64,000 nucleotides of DNA from the NCBI GenBank assembly GCA_021234155.1, contig JAJEKV010000027.1, forward strand, positions 9,337,448 to 9,401,447, read 5' to 3'. Position 1 is the first letter of the stretch. The number at the start of each line of letters is the position of its first letter. The notes beneath the pieces are model-generated. The model was not told the origin of the DNA. It searched no databases and saw only the letters and a program-made list of their open reading frames with translations. Below are positions 44,678-55,696 of this stretch, in pieces. The translations under genes were made by a program, and so were the position numbers. This stretch comes from Isoetes taiwanensis. Its lineage: Eukaryota > Streptophyta > Lycopodiopsida > Isoetales > Isoetaceae.

Positions 44678-45811
44678 CTATTCAAATAGGCTCAAGGCAA
44701 CATGTTGTTGCCAGTACCTCTTTAAGTGAAGGATATTGAAAGGATTTGGCAGTTCCTGGCCATCTGCGAGATCCTTGAGCCAATAAGACTCCTTGCCAGC
44801 CTCACCAATGATTTCATAGGGCCTTTCCCACAAATTTTCAAATTTCCCTGCAACTTTCTCTCTGGCCTTGTTCCATTTCAGCACGAGCTCTCCTATCTTC
44901 ATGGTACCTTGTAACCTGTGAGCAACTTTGAATGCTGCCACATCCTTAGCCTTTTTTAGCAAGATTGCATTTTCAGCATCATACCTGTGCTCGTCGAGTT
45001 GCATCAACCTAATAAACCTGTCTTGCAAGGCATCTTCCATCTTGAGGTTAATAATTTGTGCCATTCTTAAGGAAGGCATTTCTAGTTCTATAGGTAAGAC
45101 AGCCTCAATACCATAAACCAAACTAAATGGGGTATGCTTAGTGGCATGCTTTATAGTAGTTCTGTAGGCCCATAATGCATCAGTTAATTTCAAATGCCAG
45201 TCTTTCTTGGATATGCTTACTGTCTTTTGCAGAATTGACTTAAGTACCTTGTTTGTTGACTCTGCCTGACCATTTCCTTGGGGATAATATGTTGAACTCT
45301 TTGTGTGCTTGATCTTGAGGGTGCAGAGTAGCTGCTCAATCACTTCATTGACAAATTGTGAACCTCTATCTGATATTAGCTTCAAGGGGATGCCAAATCT
45401 GGCACAGATATTTTCATGAAGGAATCTGGCTGTTGTTATGGCATTTGCTTGTCTCAATGGCACTGCTTCTGCCCATTTTGTGAAATAATCTGTAGCTACC
45501 AGTATAAACTCATGCTGAGCAGAAGAAGGGGGATCTATAGGCCCTATAAAATCCAATCCCCAGACTTGAAAGGGTCCTGGAGATATTATGGCTGTCAGTG
45601 GAGCAGGCTGGAGGATTCTCTTTCCAAATATTTGGCATTTGTGGCAACTCCTAATGTTTTCAAAGCAGTCCTTGAAGATTGAAGGCCAATAGTAACCTGA
45701 CCTAAGTATCTTTTTGGCAGTTGTATCTGCAGCAAAGTGACCTCCACATACACCCTCATGACAAGCTTTTAAGACCAATTCTGCCTCAAACTTGTCCACA
45801 CACCTTAGCAA
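44678..45811 (-). CDS. Ty3/gypsy integrase (end of pol), element C
   Basis: A 377-codon frame. It holds the HHCC zinc domain (CHEGVCGGHF ... CHKCQIFGK, residues about 18-64), and the catalytic D-D-E core: LDFIGP (Asp near 90), ISDRGSQF (Asp near 148) and GNGQAESTNK (Glu near 187). The C-terminal part (KWNKAREKVAGKFENLWERPY, then LPNPFNILHLKRYW) is the GPY/F-type tail. No chromodomain follows. This frame is intact; it is joined to the upstream pol through two frameshifts (near 46120 and in an A-run at 45860). Confidence 0.9.
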   Translation of the reverse strand: MLRCVDKFEAELVLKACHEGVCGGHFAADTTAKKILRSGYYWPSIFKDCFENIRSCHKCQIFGKRILQPAPLTAIISPGPFQVWGLDFIGPIDPPSSAQHEFILVATDYFTKWAEAVPLRQANAITTARFLHENICARFGIPLKLISDRGSQFVNEVIEQLLCTLKIKHTKSSTYYPQGNGQAESTNKVLKSILQKTVSISKKDWHLKLTDALWAYRTTIKHATKHTPFSLVYGIEAVLPIELEMPSLRMAQIINLKMEDALQDRFIRLMQLDEHRYDAENAILLKKAKDVAAFKVAHRLQGTMKIGELVLKWNKAREKVAGKFENLWERPYEIIGEAGKESYWLKDLADGQELPNPFNILHLKRYWQQHVALSLFE

Positions 45812-45849
45812 GACACCTTCTTCGTTTACTTTGCATAAAACATCACCAA

Positions 45850-46152
45850 TTAGCCTGAATTTTTTTTTACCTTGTCCTTGAATCTCCTGTTTTGGCTAGG
45901 GCTCTGATTCTTTGGCAGCTCTCCTCTTTCAAGGTACTCCCTAATTGCTTGTTGCCAGTTCTCCTCCTCAAGTAGATTAATTGTAGACTCCATGTGAGTA
46001 CCATCTAGATCCTCCAAGTCTTCATGCTTAAACAAAACATCAGTAAGATAAGTGCTAGGATTTTTAGATTTGAGAGTTACCTGAATGTCTATGTTAGTCT
46101 TGCGCCTTGCAGGCCCACCTGCATAGCTTAGCTTTTTGTGGCTTCTTTGCAA
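45850..46152 (-). pseudogene. Pol linker between RNase H and integrase, element C, out of frame
   Basis: A 100-codon minus frame (KLSYAGGPARRKTNIDIQVT to QNRRFKDKVKKNSG) overlaps the end of the upstream frame and stops just before the integrase frame. Its position and acidic composition fit the connecting region of Ty3 pol, so it marks two frameshifts in what was one polyprotein. Confidence 0.6.
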
Positions 46153-48568
46153 AGAGCAAGGGCAGTGGATTCTGCTTCATGTACACTTGAGTCTTGCTAC
46201 TTTGGATCAGATGTCCCTGTTTATCAAACAAATACATCAAAGCTGCTGCACTCTTCTCAAGCCTAGCATACCTCATTTCAGTATCAGACCATATTTTGCT
46301 GGAGAAAGTTACAATGTCATCCCCCTGCATCAAAGCAAGGCCTACAGCCTTTTTGGCTATACTCAAGTAGGCCTGGAAAGGCTCAGACATGTTTGGTGGC
46401 TTAAGCAAGGTTGATTTGCAAATGGCCTCAATGATTGCTTCAAAGGAAGCTTGGCATGCTTCTGTCCACTCTACAGGTATGGACTTGCTTTCCTTTTTCG
46501 AGAACTTCTTTCCCTTGGTCAGGTTTGTAATGGGATGAACTGTGTGAGAGAAATGTGGCACATACATCCTTAAGAAGCTTGTCATGCCCAGAAAGCTTTT
46601 AACTTGTTTGATAGTCTTGGGTGGTGTTAAGTTTCTAAGAGCTTGGATCTTGCTTTCTGCCACCTGAATCCCCTGATTTGAGACCTCATGTCCAAGTAGG
46701 TTCCTTTTTGAGCAAAAAAAGACGCATTTCTTAGGGTGTAAACTCACTCCTTCTTTCCTGCACAAAGAACATAGTTGTGTGAGATAAGTCATGTGATCTC
46801 CGAGTTTGGTGTTGACACACAAATCATCCAGATAAACTTTGAATGATTTAGGATCCATGTCCTTGAAAATGGTATCCATTGCCCTCTGAAATGTGGCAGA
46901 TGCATTCATAAGCCCAAAGGGCATTCTCTTCATGGCAAAAGTCCCCCATGGCGTGACAAAAGATGTCTTGGCTTGATCCTCTTCCTTGATGCTTATCTGG
47001 TTAAATCCTGAGAAACCATCCAAAAATGAGTACACTTCCTTTCCTGCAACTGCCTGCAATACTTCTTCAAGGAAAGGTAGAGGATAGCAGTCTTTTATTG
47101 TTGCCTTGTTCAAGTCCCTGTAATCAATGCATATCCTTATGGTTTTGTTCTTCTTTTCAACTGGTACAATGCAAGACAGCCAATCAGGGTTAATTATTTC
47201 CTTTATAACTCCAGCATCTTTCATTTTGAAGAGTTCTTCCCTAATAAGATCCAACAAAGAATTGTTAATTCTTCTAAGTTTTTGCACAACTAGTTTTGAT
47301 TTTTCCTTTATCTTGATTTCAAACTCACAAACATTCTTATCAACACCTAACAGTTCTCTATAATCCCAGGCAAAAACATCACTCCAAGTATCAAAGAAAC
47401 TTACAAATGCTTCCCTCTCCTCTTCTTTGAACATGTCTCCTACATATAAGACTCTATCTTCATTGTTTTTTCTTACCTTGATCTCCTTTACCTCTTTTTC
47501 AGAGCTGGCATTGATTACCAATATTGGATAGAGTTGCTGAAGCTCCTCATCTTCCAGATCTTCCTCCTTGATAGCTCCCTCAGCCAGATGCTCCATTAGT
47601 TCATCTCTGCATAGGGAATCTGCCTCAGAGTTAAGCTCTCTAGGTATGTGTTGCATTTCCCAGATTGTGAACTTTGCTAGTGCCTCCAATGCTTGATCTT
47701 TGAGTCTCACCATTTCTTCATGCTTTGTCTGATATTTCCCTTCAATCTGCCTGCATATGAGTTGTGAATCTCCAAAGATAACAAGGTTAGTAACACCCAA
47801 ATGGTTAGCTTCTTGAAGACCTGCAATCAGTGCCTTATATTCTGCCATGTTTGAGGTTAGATCCTGATAGATTCTTTCTACATTGGCGATTAATCTGTTG
47901 TCCTTGTCTTTTATGATTGCAGCAGATGAAGCAATGCTTAGCCTTTTTGATACACCCCCATCAAACCACATGTAAGCACTCACTTCCTTGAGCTTACCTT
48001 TGTGCACTTCCAAAGGCAGATTTTCTTTTACAAGATTTACTTGTAGGTTATAGGGTATATCTACTCTTTTACTCTTAACAAAATACTCCCCAATTTGTCT
48101 GGGAATTAGCATCTCCTTTTGAATGAAGTGGTAAGACTCATACTCACCTAGTTTGTTGTAAAGTGTAACAGTCCTTCTGCCATCCGAGATGGTGCATTCT
48201 CCTTTTGACCAAACTGGCCTTGCATCCACAGTTGATAGCCATCTTCTTCCTAATAATAGGTCATAAATTTCTGATCTTTCATTGGCTCCCTCAAATGCTA
48301 CTACAACAAAGTTAGCAGCCACCTTGATTCCTTTAATATCAATTGCTACATCACTTATCATGCCTACAGGATTTATTTTTGAGTTGGAGAAAGATTTTAG
48401 GATCATGGGGGCCTTCTTGTCCACCTCCAATCCACTCAGCTTCATAATATGATGTGGCATGGCATTCAAGGGTGATCCCCCATCTATTAATACCTTGTTT
48501 AGGGTCTGACTTCCAACTTTTGCTGTGCAGGTGAAGGCACCAGGATCATGCTCTTCTTGTCTTAGCAT
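46094..48568 (-). CDS. Ty3/gypsy pol: protease, RNase H, reverse transcriptase, degenerate RNase H
   Basis: An 824-codon frame. Residues 15-130 are a retropepsin-like protease with the active site as LIDGGSP and DLLLGRRWL as the second block. Residues about 197-325 are an RNase H: YMWFDGGVSKRL (first Asp), NMAEYKALIAGL (Glu), VIFGDSQL (Asp) and NSEADSL (last Asp). Reverse transcriptase follows: GVIKEIINPDWLSCIVPVEKK, RICIDYRDLNKAT, MPFGLMNASATFQRAM, then YLDD near residue 579. The normal RNase H place (about 715-800) still has the helical frame, but its first catalytic Asp is absent (QAYLSIAKKAVGLALMQ instead of DAS). The extra RNase H before reverse transcriptase may supply the activity. The frame is open throughout. 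Confidence 0.88.
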   Translation of the reverse strand: MLRQEEHDPGAFTCTAKVGSQTLNKVLIDGGSPLNAMPHHIMKLSGLEVDKKAPMILKSFSNSKINPVGMISDVAIDIKGIKVAANFVVVAFEGANERSEIYDLLLGRRWLSTVDARPVWSKGECTISDGRRTVTLYNKLGEYESYHFIQKEMLIPRQIGEYFVKSKRVDIPYNLQVNLVKENLPLEVHKGKLKEVSAYMWFDGGVSKRLSIASSAAIIKDKDNRLIANVERIYQDLTSNMAEYKALIAGLQEANHLGVTNLVIFGDSQLICRQIEGKYQTKHEEMVRLKDQALEALAKFTIWEMQHIPRELNSEADSLCRDELMEHLAEGAIKEEDLEDEELQQLYPILVINASSEKEVKEIKVRKNNEDRVLYVGDMFKEEEREAFVSFFDTWSDVFAWDYRELLGVDKNVCEFEIKIKEKSKLVVQKLRRINNSLLDLIREELFKMKDAGVIKEIINPDWLSCIVPVEKKNKTIRICIDYRDLNKATIKDCYPLPFLEEVLQAVAGKEVYSFLDGFSGFNQISIKEEDQAKTSFVTPWGTFAMKRMPFGLMNASATFQRAMDTIFKDMDPKSFKVYLDDLCVNTKLGDHMTYLTQLCSLCRKEGVSLHPKKCVFFCSKRNLLGHEVSNQGIQVAESKIQALRNLTPPKTIKQVKSFLGMTSFLRMYVPHFSHTVHPITNLTKGKKFSKKESKSIPVEWTEACQASFEAIIEAICKSTLLKPPNMSEPFQAYLSIAKKAVGLALMQGDDIVTFSSKIWSDTEMRYARLEKSAAALMYLFDKQGHLIQSSKTQVYMKQNPLPLLFAKKPQKAKLCRWACKAQD

Positions 48569-48576
48569 CTGCTCAG

Positions 48577-49190
48577 CTATATGGTTAGTTCTCTGGTGAG
48601 GTTTACCTGCTCTTCTTTGGACATATCTACAACCTTTTCTCTATAAGAAGGAGCAATTCTTAGCAAAGTCAATAGATCTACACTTACTTTGGCATTTTTG
48701 AGCAAGTATTCAAACTCATCACTATCCTTTTTTAGAAATTTTTGGTGAGGAAGAGGAGGTACAACCTGATTATCAGCTTGCTTTAGTTTTTGCACCTCTT
48801 GTCCATGAGACTCGAGCTCTGCTTCTTTGCCTTTGGTATTTAGGGCTCCCCTTGTGTGCACAGCCATGATCTTCTCTTCTTTTTGAAAGCTTTCACCCTC
48901 ATAGTGCAATGAATTGCTTTCTTCCTGCAAATATCTTATGGAAGCACTAGGCTCAGGTCTTGGAAAACATCTTTCATCCTGCAAAAACTTGACAGATGCA
49001 CTTGGCTCAACAGCCTTAGCCTTCTCTTGTCTAGCAAAATATTCTTTAACACTACATTTATCTTCATAATGTCCTATAGCTTTGCAGAAAGTACAAAGAG
49101 GGCATTCCTTACCATAATGCCCCTTCTTACCACATTTGAGACATGTTCTATACCAACAATAATCTGAGGAGTGGGTGTTTCTGGTGTAGT
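48577..49190 (-). pseudogene. Gag remnant with two zinc knuckles, element C
   Basis: Upstream on the minus strand, about 49170-49050, the sequence encodes two CCHC knuckles, CLKCGKKGHYGKEC and CTFCKAIGHYEDKC, typical of nucleocapsid. A 135-codon frame (48984-48577) follows with a hydrophilic linker and LTLLRIAPSYREKVVDMSKE, which leads into protease. Between the knuckles and the 5' LTR there are only about 340 bases with short frames, too few for the capsid domain. Gag is therefore truncated. Confidence 0.7.
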
Positions 49191-49535
49191 GAGCATATGC
49201 TGGGTAGACTCTCCTCTCTTTTTTGGCTGGCCTTCATTTCCATAAGTTGTTTGGTCACTTGACCCAAGGCCTCGGTGACTTTGTTGAGATATGCTCTCAT
49301 GTCGACTCGAAATGTTTTACATCATCGAGTCTTAGTTTTTTCTTCTCCTTTTGGATGGCATTGGCGAGCCGGGGCGAGATCCTATGTATTCTTGATCATA
49401 ATCAGGGAAAAAGGGATCATTTGAAGCTTGCAGGTCATCAGGGAGGTAGGCCAACATTTCAGATGCTTCAATGGATCTCGTGAAGGCTTTGTGTATAGTG
49501 TCAAAGCCTTCTTGCCTCTCTAGCTTTAGCATGAA

Positions 49536-51083
49536 AGGACTTTATTGCATCAGAACTTCAAGAATTCTGACACAAGGAGGCAATGCAGGGCAAACAAAGG
49601 TCATTCCCAACACAAGTATGCTGGATCAGATTGCTCAAAGCACTGGGGTGCTCGAAAAAACTTTGAAACTTCAATGACCTCTTAAATCCGGCAATTTCCT
49701 GTCACTTCTTGATAATACAGTTCGGTTTTTACCTCCTCTGCCCGTAAATGAGTTCTTGATCTGCAAGTCAATCAGTTGCGGTGTAATACTAATGATTTCT
49801 TCTTCAAAGTGGAATCCCCTTTTCGAATGATCCCCTTCATCGTGGCTTTGCCATTGTCTGACACTAATAAATGAGTTTTTAACAACTTTTGGCGAGATTC
49901 TTGGCATTAAGGGGCTAAATCCGGCCGGTTTAATCATGATTTGGCCAGTTAGTGGGGCTAATTCTTCGGATCTCGCTATACTTTTAGGGTTCTTCATGGC
50001 AACGGATATATCCCACAGGCATTTGGTGAAAAATAGGCTTGAATCCAGGTGGCTAAATGCGGTTGGTCGGGTATTTTGAGCCAAATATTAATGCAACTAG
50101 GGTATGGCACGCATCCCAAGAAACCCCGAAGCTAGGGCTAGATGTGGTCAAAATAGGAATCTTTGACCACCATTTTGCATGATTTTTTATTGGCTTTCAG
50201 ATAGAAAAAACAAATTTTGAAAATAAGCAACTTCAATTTTGGGCCTTTTTTCATGGTGTATAAGGGGATGTGGCACATGTGAGATGACTAGGCAAATGCT
50301 GATGATGTGGCATGGTGAGGTGGGAGGCAAGGTGTCAAAGAAATTTTCCCTAGGTAAAATCTTGATGAAGTGTGACAAGGTGTGAGTGACACGTGTTGGG
50401 TGAGTTGGTGATGTGGATGATGTGTGCATGACCTTTGAAGGTGAGGTGGCACTAGATGCTTTTCGACTTAGTCAACTTTGGACCTTTAGGATTTGATCCT
50501 TAACCCATACTTTGGTCTTGAATTGATCATGTAATGGACTCTCTTCTCTTTCTTTTTCTTTTCCTAGAGAGAGAGTGTGCTTCTAATGACTTATCAAGTG
50601 CATGGTGATAGATCATGATGTGTGTGTGTGTGATGTATAAGGTGCACATGTGTGGAATGTGTGGTGTGTGAGATTTTGCCCTAGGGAAAAAACTTTGAGC
50701 CATGGAAATGAGATGAATGGAATGAGGAATGGGTGTGAGGGATGAATGTAGAGGTGAGTAATGCCTTCTTTAGCCAATAACTTTAAGGTAGTGTCAAAAT
50801 CTCAAAAGTTGGCAAGATAACATACTTCTTTTGGGGTCTTCCAATCTTTGACTAGGGGTCTTCTCTTTGTGACTTGCTTTCCAACCCTTGACTCAAGTCT
50901 TGCTCACTTTTGCCAACTTGAATGCTCCTTTGAATGTTCTCCATTGGTCTTCAACTTGGTGTGAGGATTTGTCTTCATACCTAAACAATGACCTCCAAAT
51001 AGAAATGCCTTGCAAGTGTGTCTCGATCTTTTTGTGTTTTCTTGTGAAGTTGCTCTTACATGCTGCCACAAGGTGGCAGCATC
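49536..51083 (-). repeat. 5' LTR of Ty3 element C
   Basis: Direct repeat of 42556-44153. A frame at 49532-49332 (minus) directly follows it; no initiator tRNA primer site of the TGGTATCAGAGC type is seen beside it, so the primer differs or the border is damaged. Confidence 0.8.
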
Positions 51084-52479
51084 CTCCACAACTTAAATTC
51101 TTGTATTATCCTTACTATTTTGGCTGTGAACTTATATCTCTGAACAGGTATCCCTAAATGATATCTTCTGTCACATTTCTTTGCTTTATAGCAGGTAAGA
51201 AATTCGTGGCCAGGGAAACTGCATCAAACTCACTTCGTGGAATTTAGTATACTATGTTGACACGAAACATGACTCAATGAAAGAAGATAAAGACAAGTAG
51301 AAATTATATCCAAAAGTTATGCATGCCTTCATCATCCAGTCCGTGCAGATCACACAACGAAACACATCCAGTCTGTTACAATCACAGGCTAATGGAAAAA
51401 AAATAAACAATCCGAGAAAGAACGAGATTTAGGGCTAAAGATGAAGAGACAGTAGTTCTTACTATTAAATGATGCTGCAAGCGCTCGGATTGCAAGAGCT
51501 CTGAGTGCATGGGATGATGGATTGCAAGGGCTCTGACTGCAATAGCAGATCTTTGGACCACATCGCAGCTCTTCCAAAATAGGGTTTGCCTATGCCGTTC
51601 ATAGGCAACCTAAATTTCTAAATAGGCTTTGCTTATGCCGTTATGGCACAACCTACCCCTTTTTTTTCTGACCTGCCATCTAGTTTCCAACCTACCCGAT
51701 CTACTCATTTTTTCTCCGACCTACCTATTTAAGTGGCACGTCATATTTCCACCGGCTTAGATCTATATCTAAGTATGCTCACAAAAGCATCTTATGCTTT
51801 TCTATATCGTATATTTTCATTATTTTAATAACATATTAATATCGTAATCCAGTATGTCGTTGAGAGTTCTAAATGCCATGGTTGTTGCTCTTGTATATCC
51901 TGCTCAATTTTGTAGCCAATACATCCTTAAATAGTTTTTGTATAATCATTGTGCTATGCCGTCATAGCCTCATTTCATTTTTGCTTTGCAAATGCTATGT
52001 TTGAGAACCTTATTTTTGCTTTTTTTTTTTTATGATGTACATTGAGTTATACCATCACGCATTAGTAAAATCCTCATTATTATGTTTTGAACTATGTCAT
52101 TTCTATACTGTATTATATTTATGTGCTTTTCTAGTGGGGACAATTTTTTTTACAAAAACTTGTAGTAAGAAGAGCCTTAAAACGAAGGTTCATTGTTAAA
52201 CTGTGTCTTCTTTTTTTTTTTGTTTTGACACCCCTAAAATGGCAACACACTCTTAGAAAAGACGACATTTTTTATAGTTTGACCCCAAAACAAGCAGAAT
52301 TTTAGAGAATATTTGGGAATCTTTTTTTATTAGTGCAATCGCAAGTCATTAGTGCATTTGCTAGGTCACCTTGTTTGGGATGACTGCGTCCTATGATGTA
52401 CATGCCCATCCCACCTAAAATGCATCTACCCGACCAGTTCCCTGCATGACCCCTGCTGGGTCAAGCCTTCATTGCTTAC
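51084..52479. other. Non-coding stretch
   Basis: No gene seen. A gcctatgccgttcataggc palindrome at about 51588-51606 and its partial repeat near 51630 recall the palindrome cluster at 40.6 kb. The piece 52310-52375 is an inverted match of 35595-35670. Confidence 0.45.
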
Positions 52480-55437
52480 CGCTGGTGTCGGGATTGATAG
52501 CATCATTGATGGTGCGTCCCTGGCATTCCCGCATAAAGTCCGGGTAATTCTTATCCAGATCTGCCTTCAACACCCATGTGGCATCCTCAATGGGTAAGTG
52601 TTCCACTTAACCAAATACTGGAGTATTTGAGTCCTTCTGATCTATTTGTATGCACGATCGAGAAGAGCCTCTGGCACTATTTTCAATTGTTCATTTGTCA
52701 TTTCAAGAAATGTGGATATATCCAATATTTCCTCTGAATCAGGAGTATCCTTCTTGAGAAGGCTCACATGAAAAACCTTATGGACTTTGAGACGAGCGTG
52801 GAGATTGAGCTTATAGGTCTGAAGTTCTACCCTCTGAGTAATGTCAAATGGTCCCGCCCAACGGGGTGCCAGTTTCTTGCAATTTCCAACCTTGTGCTTG
52901 GCTTGCTTTACCTTGATTTTCAACCACACAGAGGTGTCCGATGCTTATCCGCAACACTCTTTTGCCTGCTTCTAGCTGCTAACAAATATCCACGGACTTC
53001 CCAAACTAAAACGTGCATATCTGTGAGCAATTGCTGGGAGACTCCGACCTTCGAAATAGGGTTATGCCACGTGTCTAGAGTTAGCATTGATAGCCATAGT
53101 TAATCATAAAAGGAGACATTGGAGAAGACTCATGTTTAGAACTGTTGTAAGCAAACTCTACCAATGGATATAATCGGCCCACTGTGATTGCTTATCTAAG
53201 ACATAGTTGCGTAGCATATCTTAAATAATGTGGTTGGTGCATTCTATTTGACCATCCATCTGGCGGTGGTATGCGGTACTCATGGCGAGCTTGTATAGTG
53301 TCAAAGAAATTTGTCCAGAACGCACTTACAAACTTGGGGTCGCGATCTGAAATAATTTGGCGCGGCATTCCGTGGAGTCGAAAAATCTCTTTAGCAAACA
53401 GCAGTGTCGCATCCAAGGCCGTATCAGTGGTGCGGCATGGCAAGAAGTGTGTCATCTTGGAGAGCTTGTCGACCACCACCATCAATGCATCATATCCCCT
53501 AAGGGTCTACAGAAGACTGACAATAAAGTCCATGGTGATGATTTCCCACTTACCATTGGGCATCACTAAAGGCTCCAATTCACCTGGAACACGTAATTGT
53601 TCAGCCTTTGTCTGCTGCCAAAGCTGGCATTGCTTGATATATCTGGCAATATGCTTCTTCATACCAGGCCATAAATAACTGGATCGTACCTAAAATATAT
53701 CTTCACAAACCCAGCATGTCCTGCTATTGGACTGTTATGTGTGTCATGAAGAATGAGCTTCCGGATGCCTGAGGTCTCCAGCACACAAAACTTATTCTTA
53801 TGATAGAGGAGATTACCTTCCTTCTTAAAATGGCAAAAGGTTTCTTGTTCCTTGTCCATTCATGCCTCCTTAGACAAACTGAGCCACACTTCCCTGAATT
53901 CAGGATCGGTGGGGAGTGTTTGGGTAATAGTCTTTCCAAACTCACTGGTGAGAGTGGAAATGCCATTGCAATGCATGCGAGTCACCAAAGGGTATCGGGA
54001 AAGCGCGTCGGTAACCAGGTTATGTTTAGCAGGTTTATAGACTACCTCAAAATCATATTCTTCTAAAAATTCCATCCATCTGCGTTGATGAAGATTGAGG
54101 TTGGGTTGGGTGAAGATGTATTAGAAGCCCTAGTGATCCGTGTCTAATTGGAACCTTCTCCAAGGAGATAGTGCCTCCATATTCGCAAGGCCCGCACGAC
54201 CACAAGCAATTCCTGGTCATGCGTAGGGTATCGCTGCTCGGCATCATTCATCTTTTTAGAGTCATAGGCGATAACCTTTCCTTCTTGTATTAGTACACCT
54301 CCCGTAGCTATTTTACCAGTTGCAACCCACTTCTCCTTCTGGGGATCTGGCAAGGTAAGAACTGAAGCAGTGCTTAATGCTTCTTTCAACTGTTGGAACC
54401 CTGACTGAACCTTTTATTACCAATGCGTGGCGCAATCTTTGACCTTTTCATGTTTACTTAGATCCGTGAGGGGTGTTGCTATCTTGGCAAAGTTTTGAAC
54501 AAACTTTCAATAGGACCCTGCCAAGCCTAGAAAGCTTCTGACTTCTGAGACATTCGTAGGGGCTAGCCATTCTTTCACTGTATGAATCTTAGCTGGATCT
54601 ATGGCTATACCATCGGCAGACACAATGTGGCCTAAGTACTCCACTCTGATGGTGGCAAATTTGTATTTGGAGAACTTAGCGAAGAGTTGATGGCGTCGCA
54701 ACTTCTGTAGGGTGAGTCGAAGATGACGTTCATGGTCCTCCAAAGCCTTACTGTAGATTAATATGTCATCAAAGAAAATAATGGCAAACTCATCTAAGCA
54801 GTCGCAGAATTTATCATTCATTAGATGCATGAACGTAGCCGGTACATTTGTTAGGCCGAAGGGCATAACAGTGAATTCGTAATGGCCATAGCGAGTCTGG
54901 AAAGTTGATTTATGGACATCCTCCTCCTTGATTCATATTTGATATCCCAATCGAAGATGGATCTTGGAGAAATATTTTGTCCCTTGCATTGGTCTATAAG
55001 ATCATCGGCTTGCGCCAATGCATACCGATTCTTAATAGTATGCTTATTCAACTGGCGGTAATCAATGCACATGCGCATTGTGCCATCCTTCTTCTTGACG
55101 AAAAGAATCGGTGCACCAAAAGGGGAAACTCTAGGGCGAATGAACCCTAACTTAAGAAGATCATGCAACTGCTTCTTAAGCTCTGCCAATTCAGGTGTGC
55201 TCATGCGATACAGGGCCTTACTGGTTGGCTTTGTACCTGCCGCAAGTGCAATTTCGAACTCTACCCTCTTAAAAGGTGGTAGCCTCTGAATCTTATCAGG
55301 AAAAAGGTCCTGAAACTCATGAAGTAGGCTATCAATAGCTGGGAGGCAAGTCTCGAATAGTTTCCTTTCTCTGTGCATCAGCTTCCACTGAGGCACGTCA
55401 AACAATACAAGCAACCTGGTTCCACCAGACAACCTTG
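52480..55437 (-). pseudogene. Chromovirus (Ty3/gypsy) pol remnant, cut by the TIR element
   Basis: On the minus strand from 55437: end of protease/linker, reverse transcriptase ([36 protein letters not shown], then a FFDD active site where YxDD is expected, near 54775), RNase H (54389-54144, [16 protein letters not shown]), integrase zinc domain (53859-53659), integrase core (53485-53192, ISDRDPKFVSAFW), and the C-terminal region (52929-52642, LAPRWAGPF, VHKVFHVSLLKK) followed by chromodomain-like blocks (VPEALLDRAYK, ILQYLVKW) down to about 52500. Many frameshifts and stops. The pol is cut at 55437 by the left end of transposon copy 2, and its missing protease/gag part should lie beyond that element. 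Confidence 0.85.
55434..55437. repeat. Putative target-site copy CTTG beside transposon copy 2
   Basis: The four bases next to the terminal repeat are CTTG. By analogy with copy 1 they should be duplicated at the far end, which is not visible in this window. Confidence 0.4.
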
Positions 55438-55468
55438 AACCATCATTCATTTAAATTGAATTTATGTC
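55438..55468 (+). repeat. Terminal inverted repeat, copy 2, left end
   Basis: Begins AACCATCATTCATTTAAATT; differs from copy 1 by one base (GAATTT for GGATTT). Confidence 0.92.
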
Positions 55469-55696
55469 TGTTCCAAAAGCACGCCACTTCTGCATACCCT
55501 TTTTTCAATATAGTGTTGTGGTGTGTGACATGTTATTTTGCAAGGTTGCAAATTTTTACATTATAGTAGTAAGTGGTTTAAAATTTTCTCGTTTTAGTGA
55601 GAAGAATGTGGTGTTTTGATTAGCATTTGTAGATAACAACACATCAATATACACAGAACACTTTTTACATTGTATTCACTTGATATGAAGATTACA

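Larger units (their letters stand above)
42556..51083 (-). mobile_element. Ty3/gypsy retrotransposon with two LTRs, minus strand (family C)
   Basis: Two direct repeats of about 1.55-1.6 kb (42556-44153 and 49536-51083) flank a minus-strand pol with protease, RNase H, reverse transcriptase and integrase of Ty3 type. The LTRs differ by scattered changes and indels (for example about 27 bases near 43115 missing from the right copy). No target duplication was recognised and the inner LTR ends do not show a clear CA. Most of gag is missing, so the copy is defective. Confidence 0.85.

Noticed and set aside
44678-51083. Endogenous viral (pararetrovirus) origin for the pol genes
   Set aside because: LTR pairs, an integrase with HHCC and DDE blocks, and Ty3 domain content point to an LTR retrotransposon; no movement protein or coat motif was seen.
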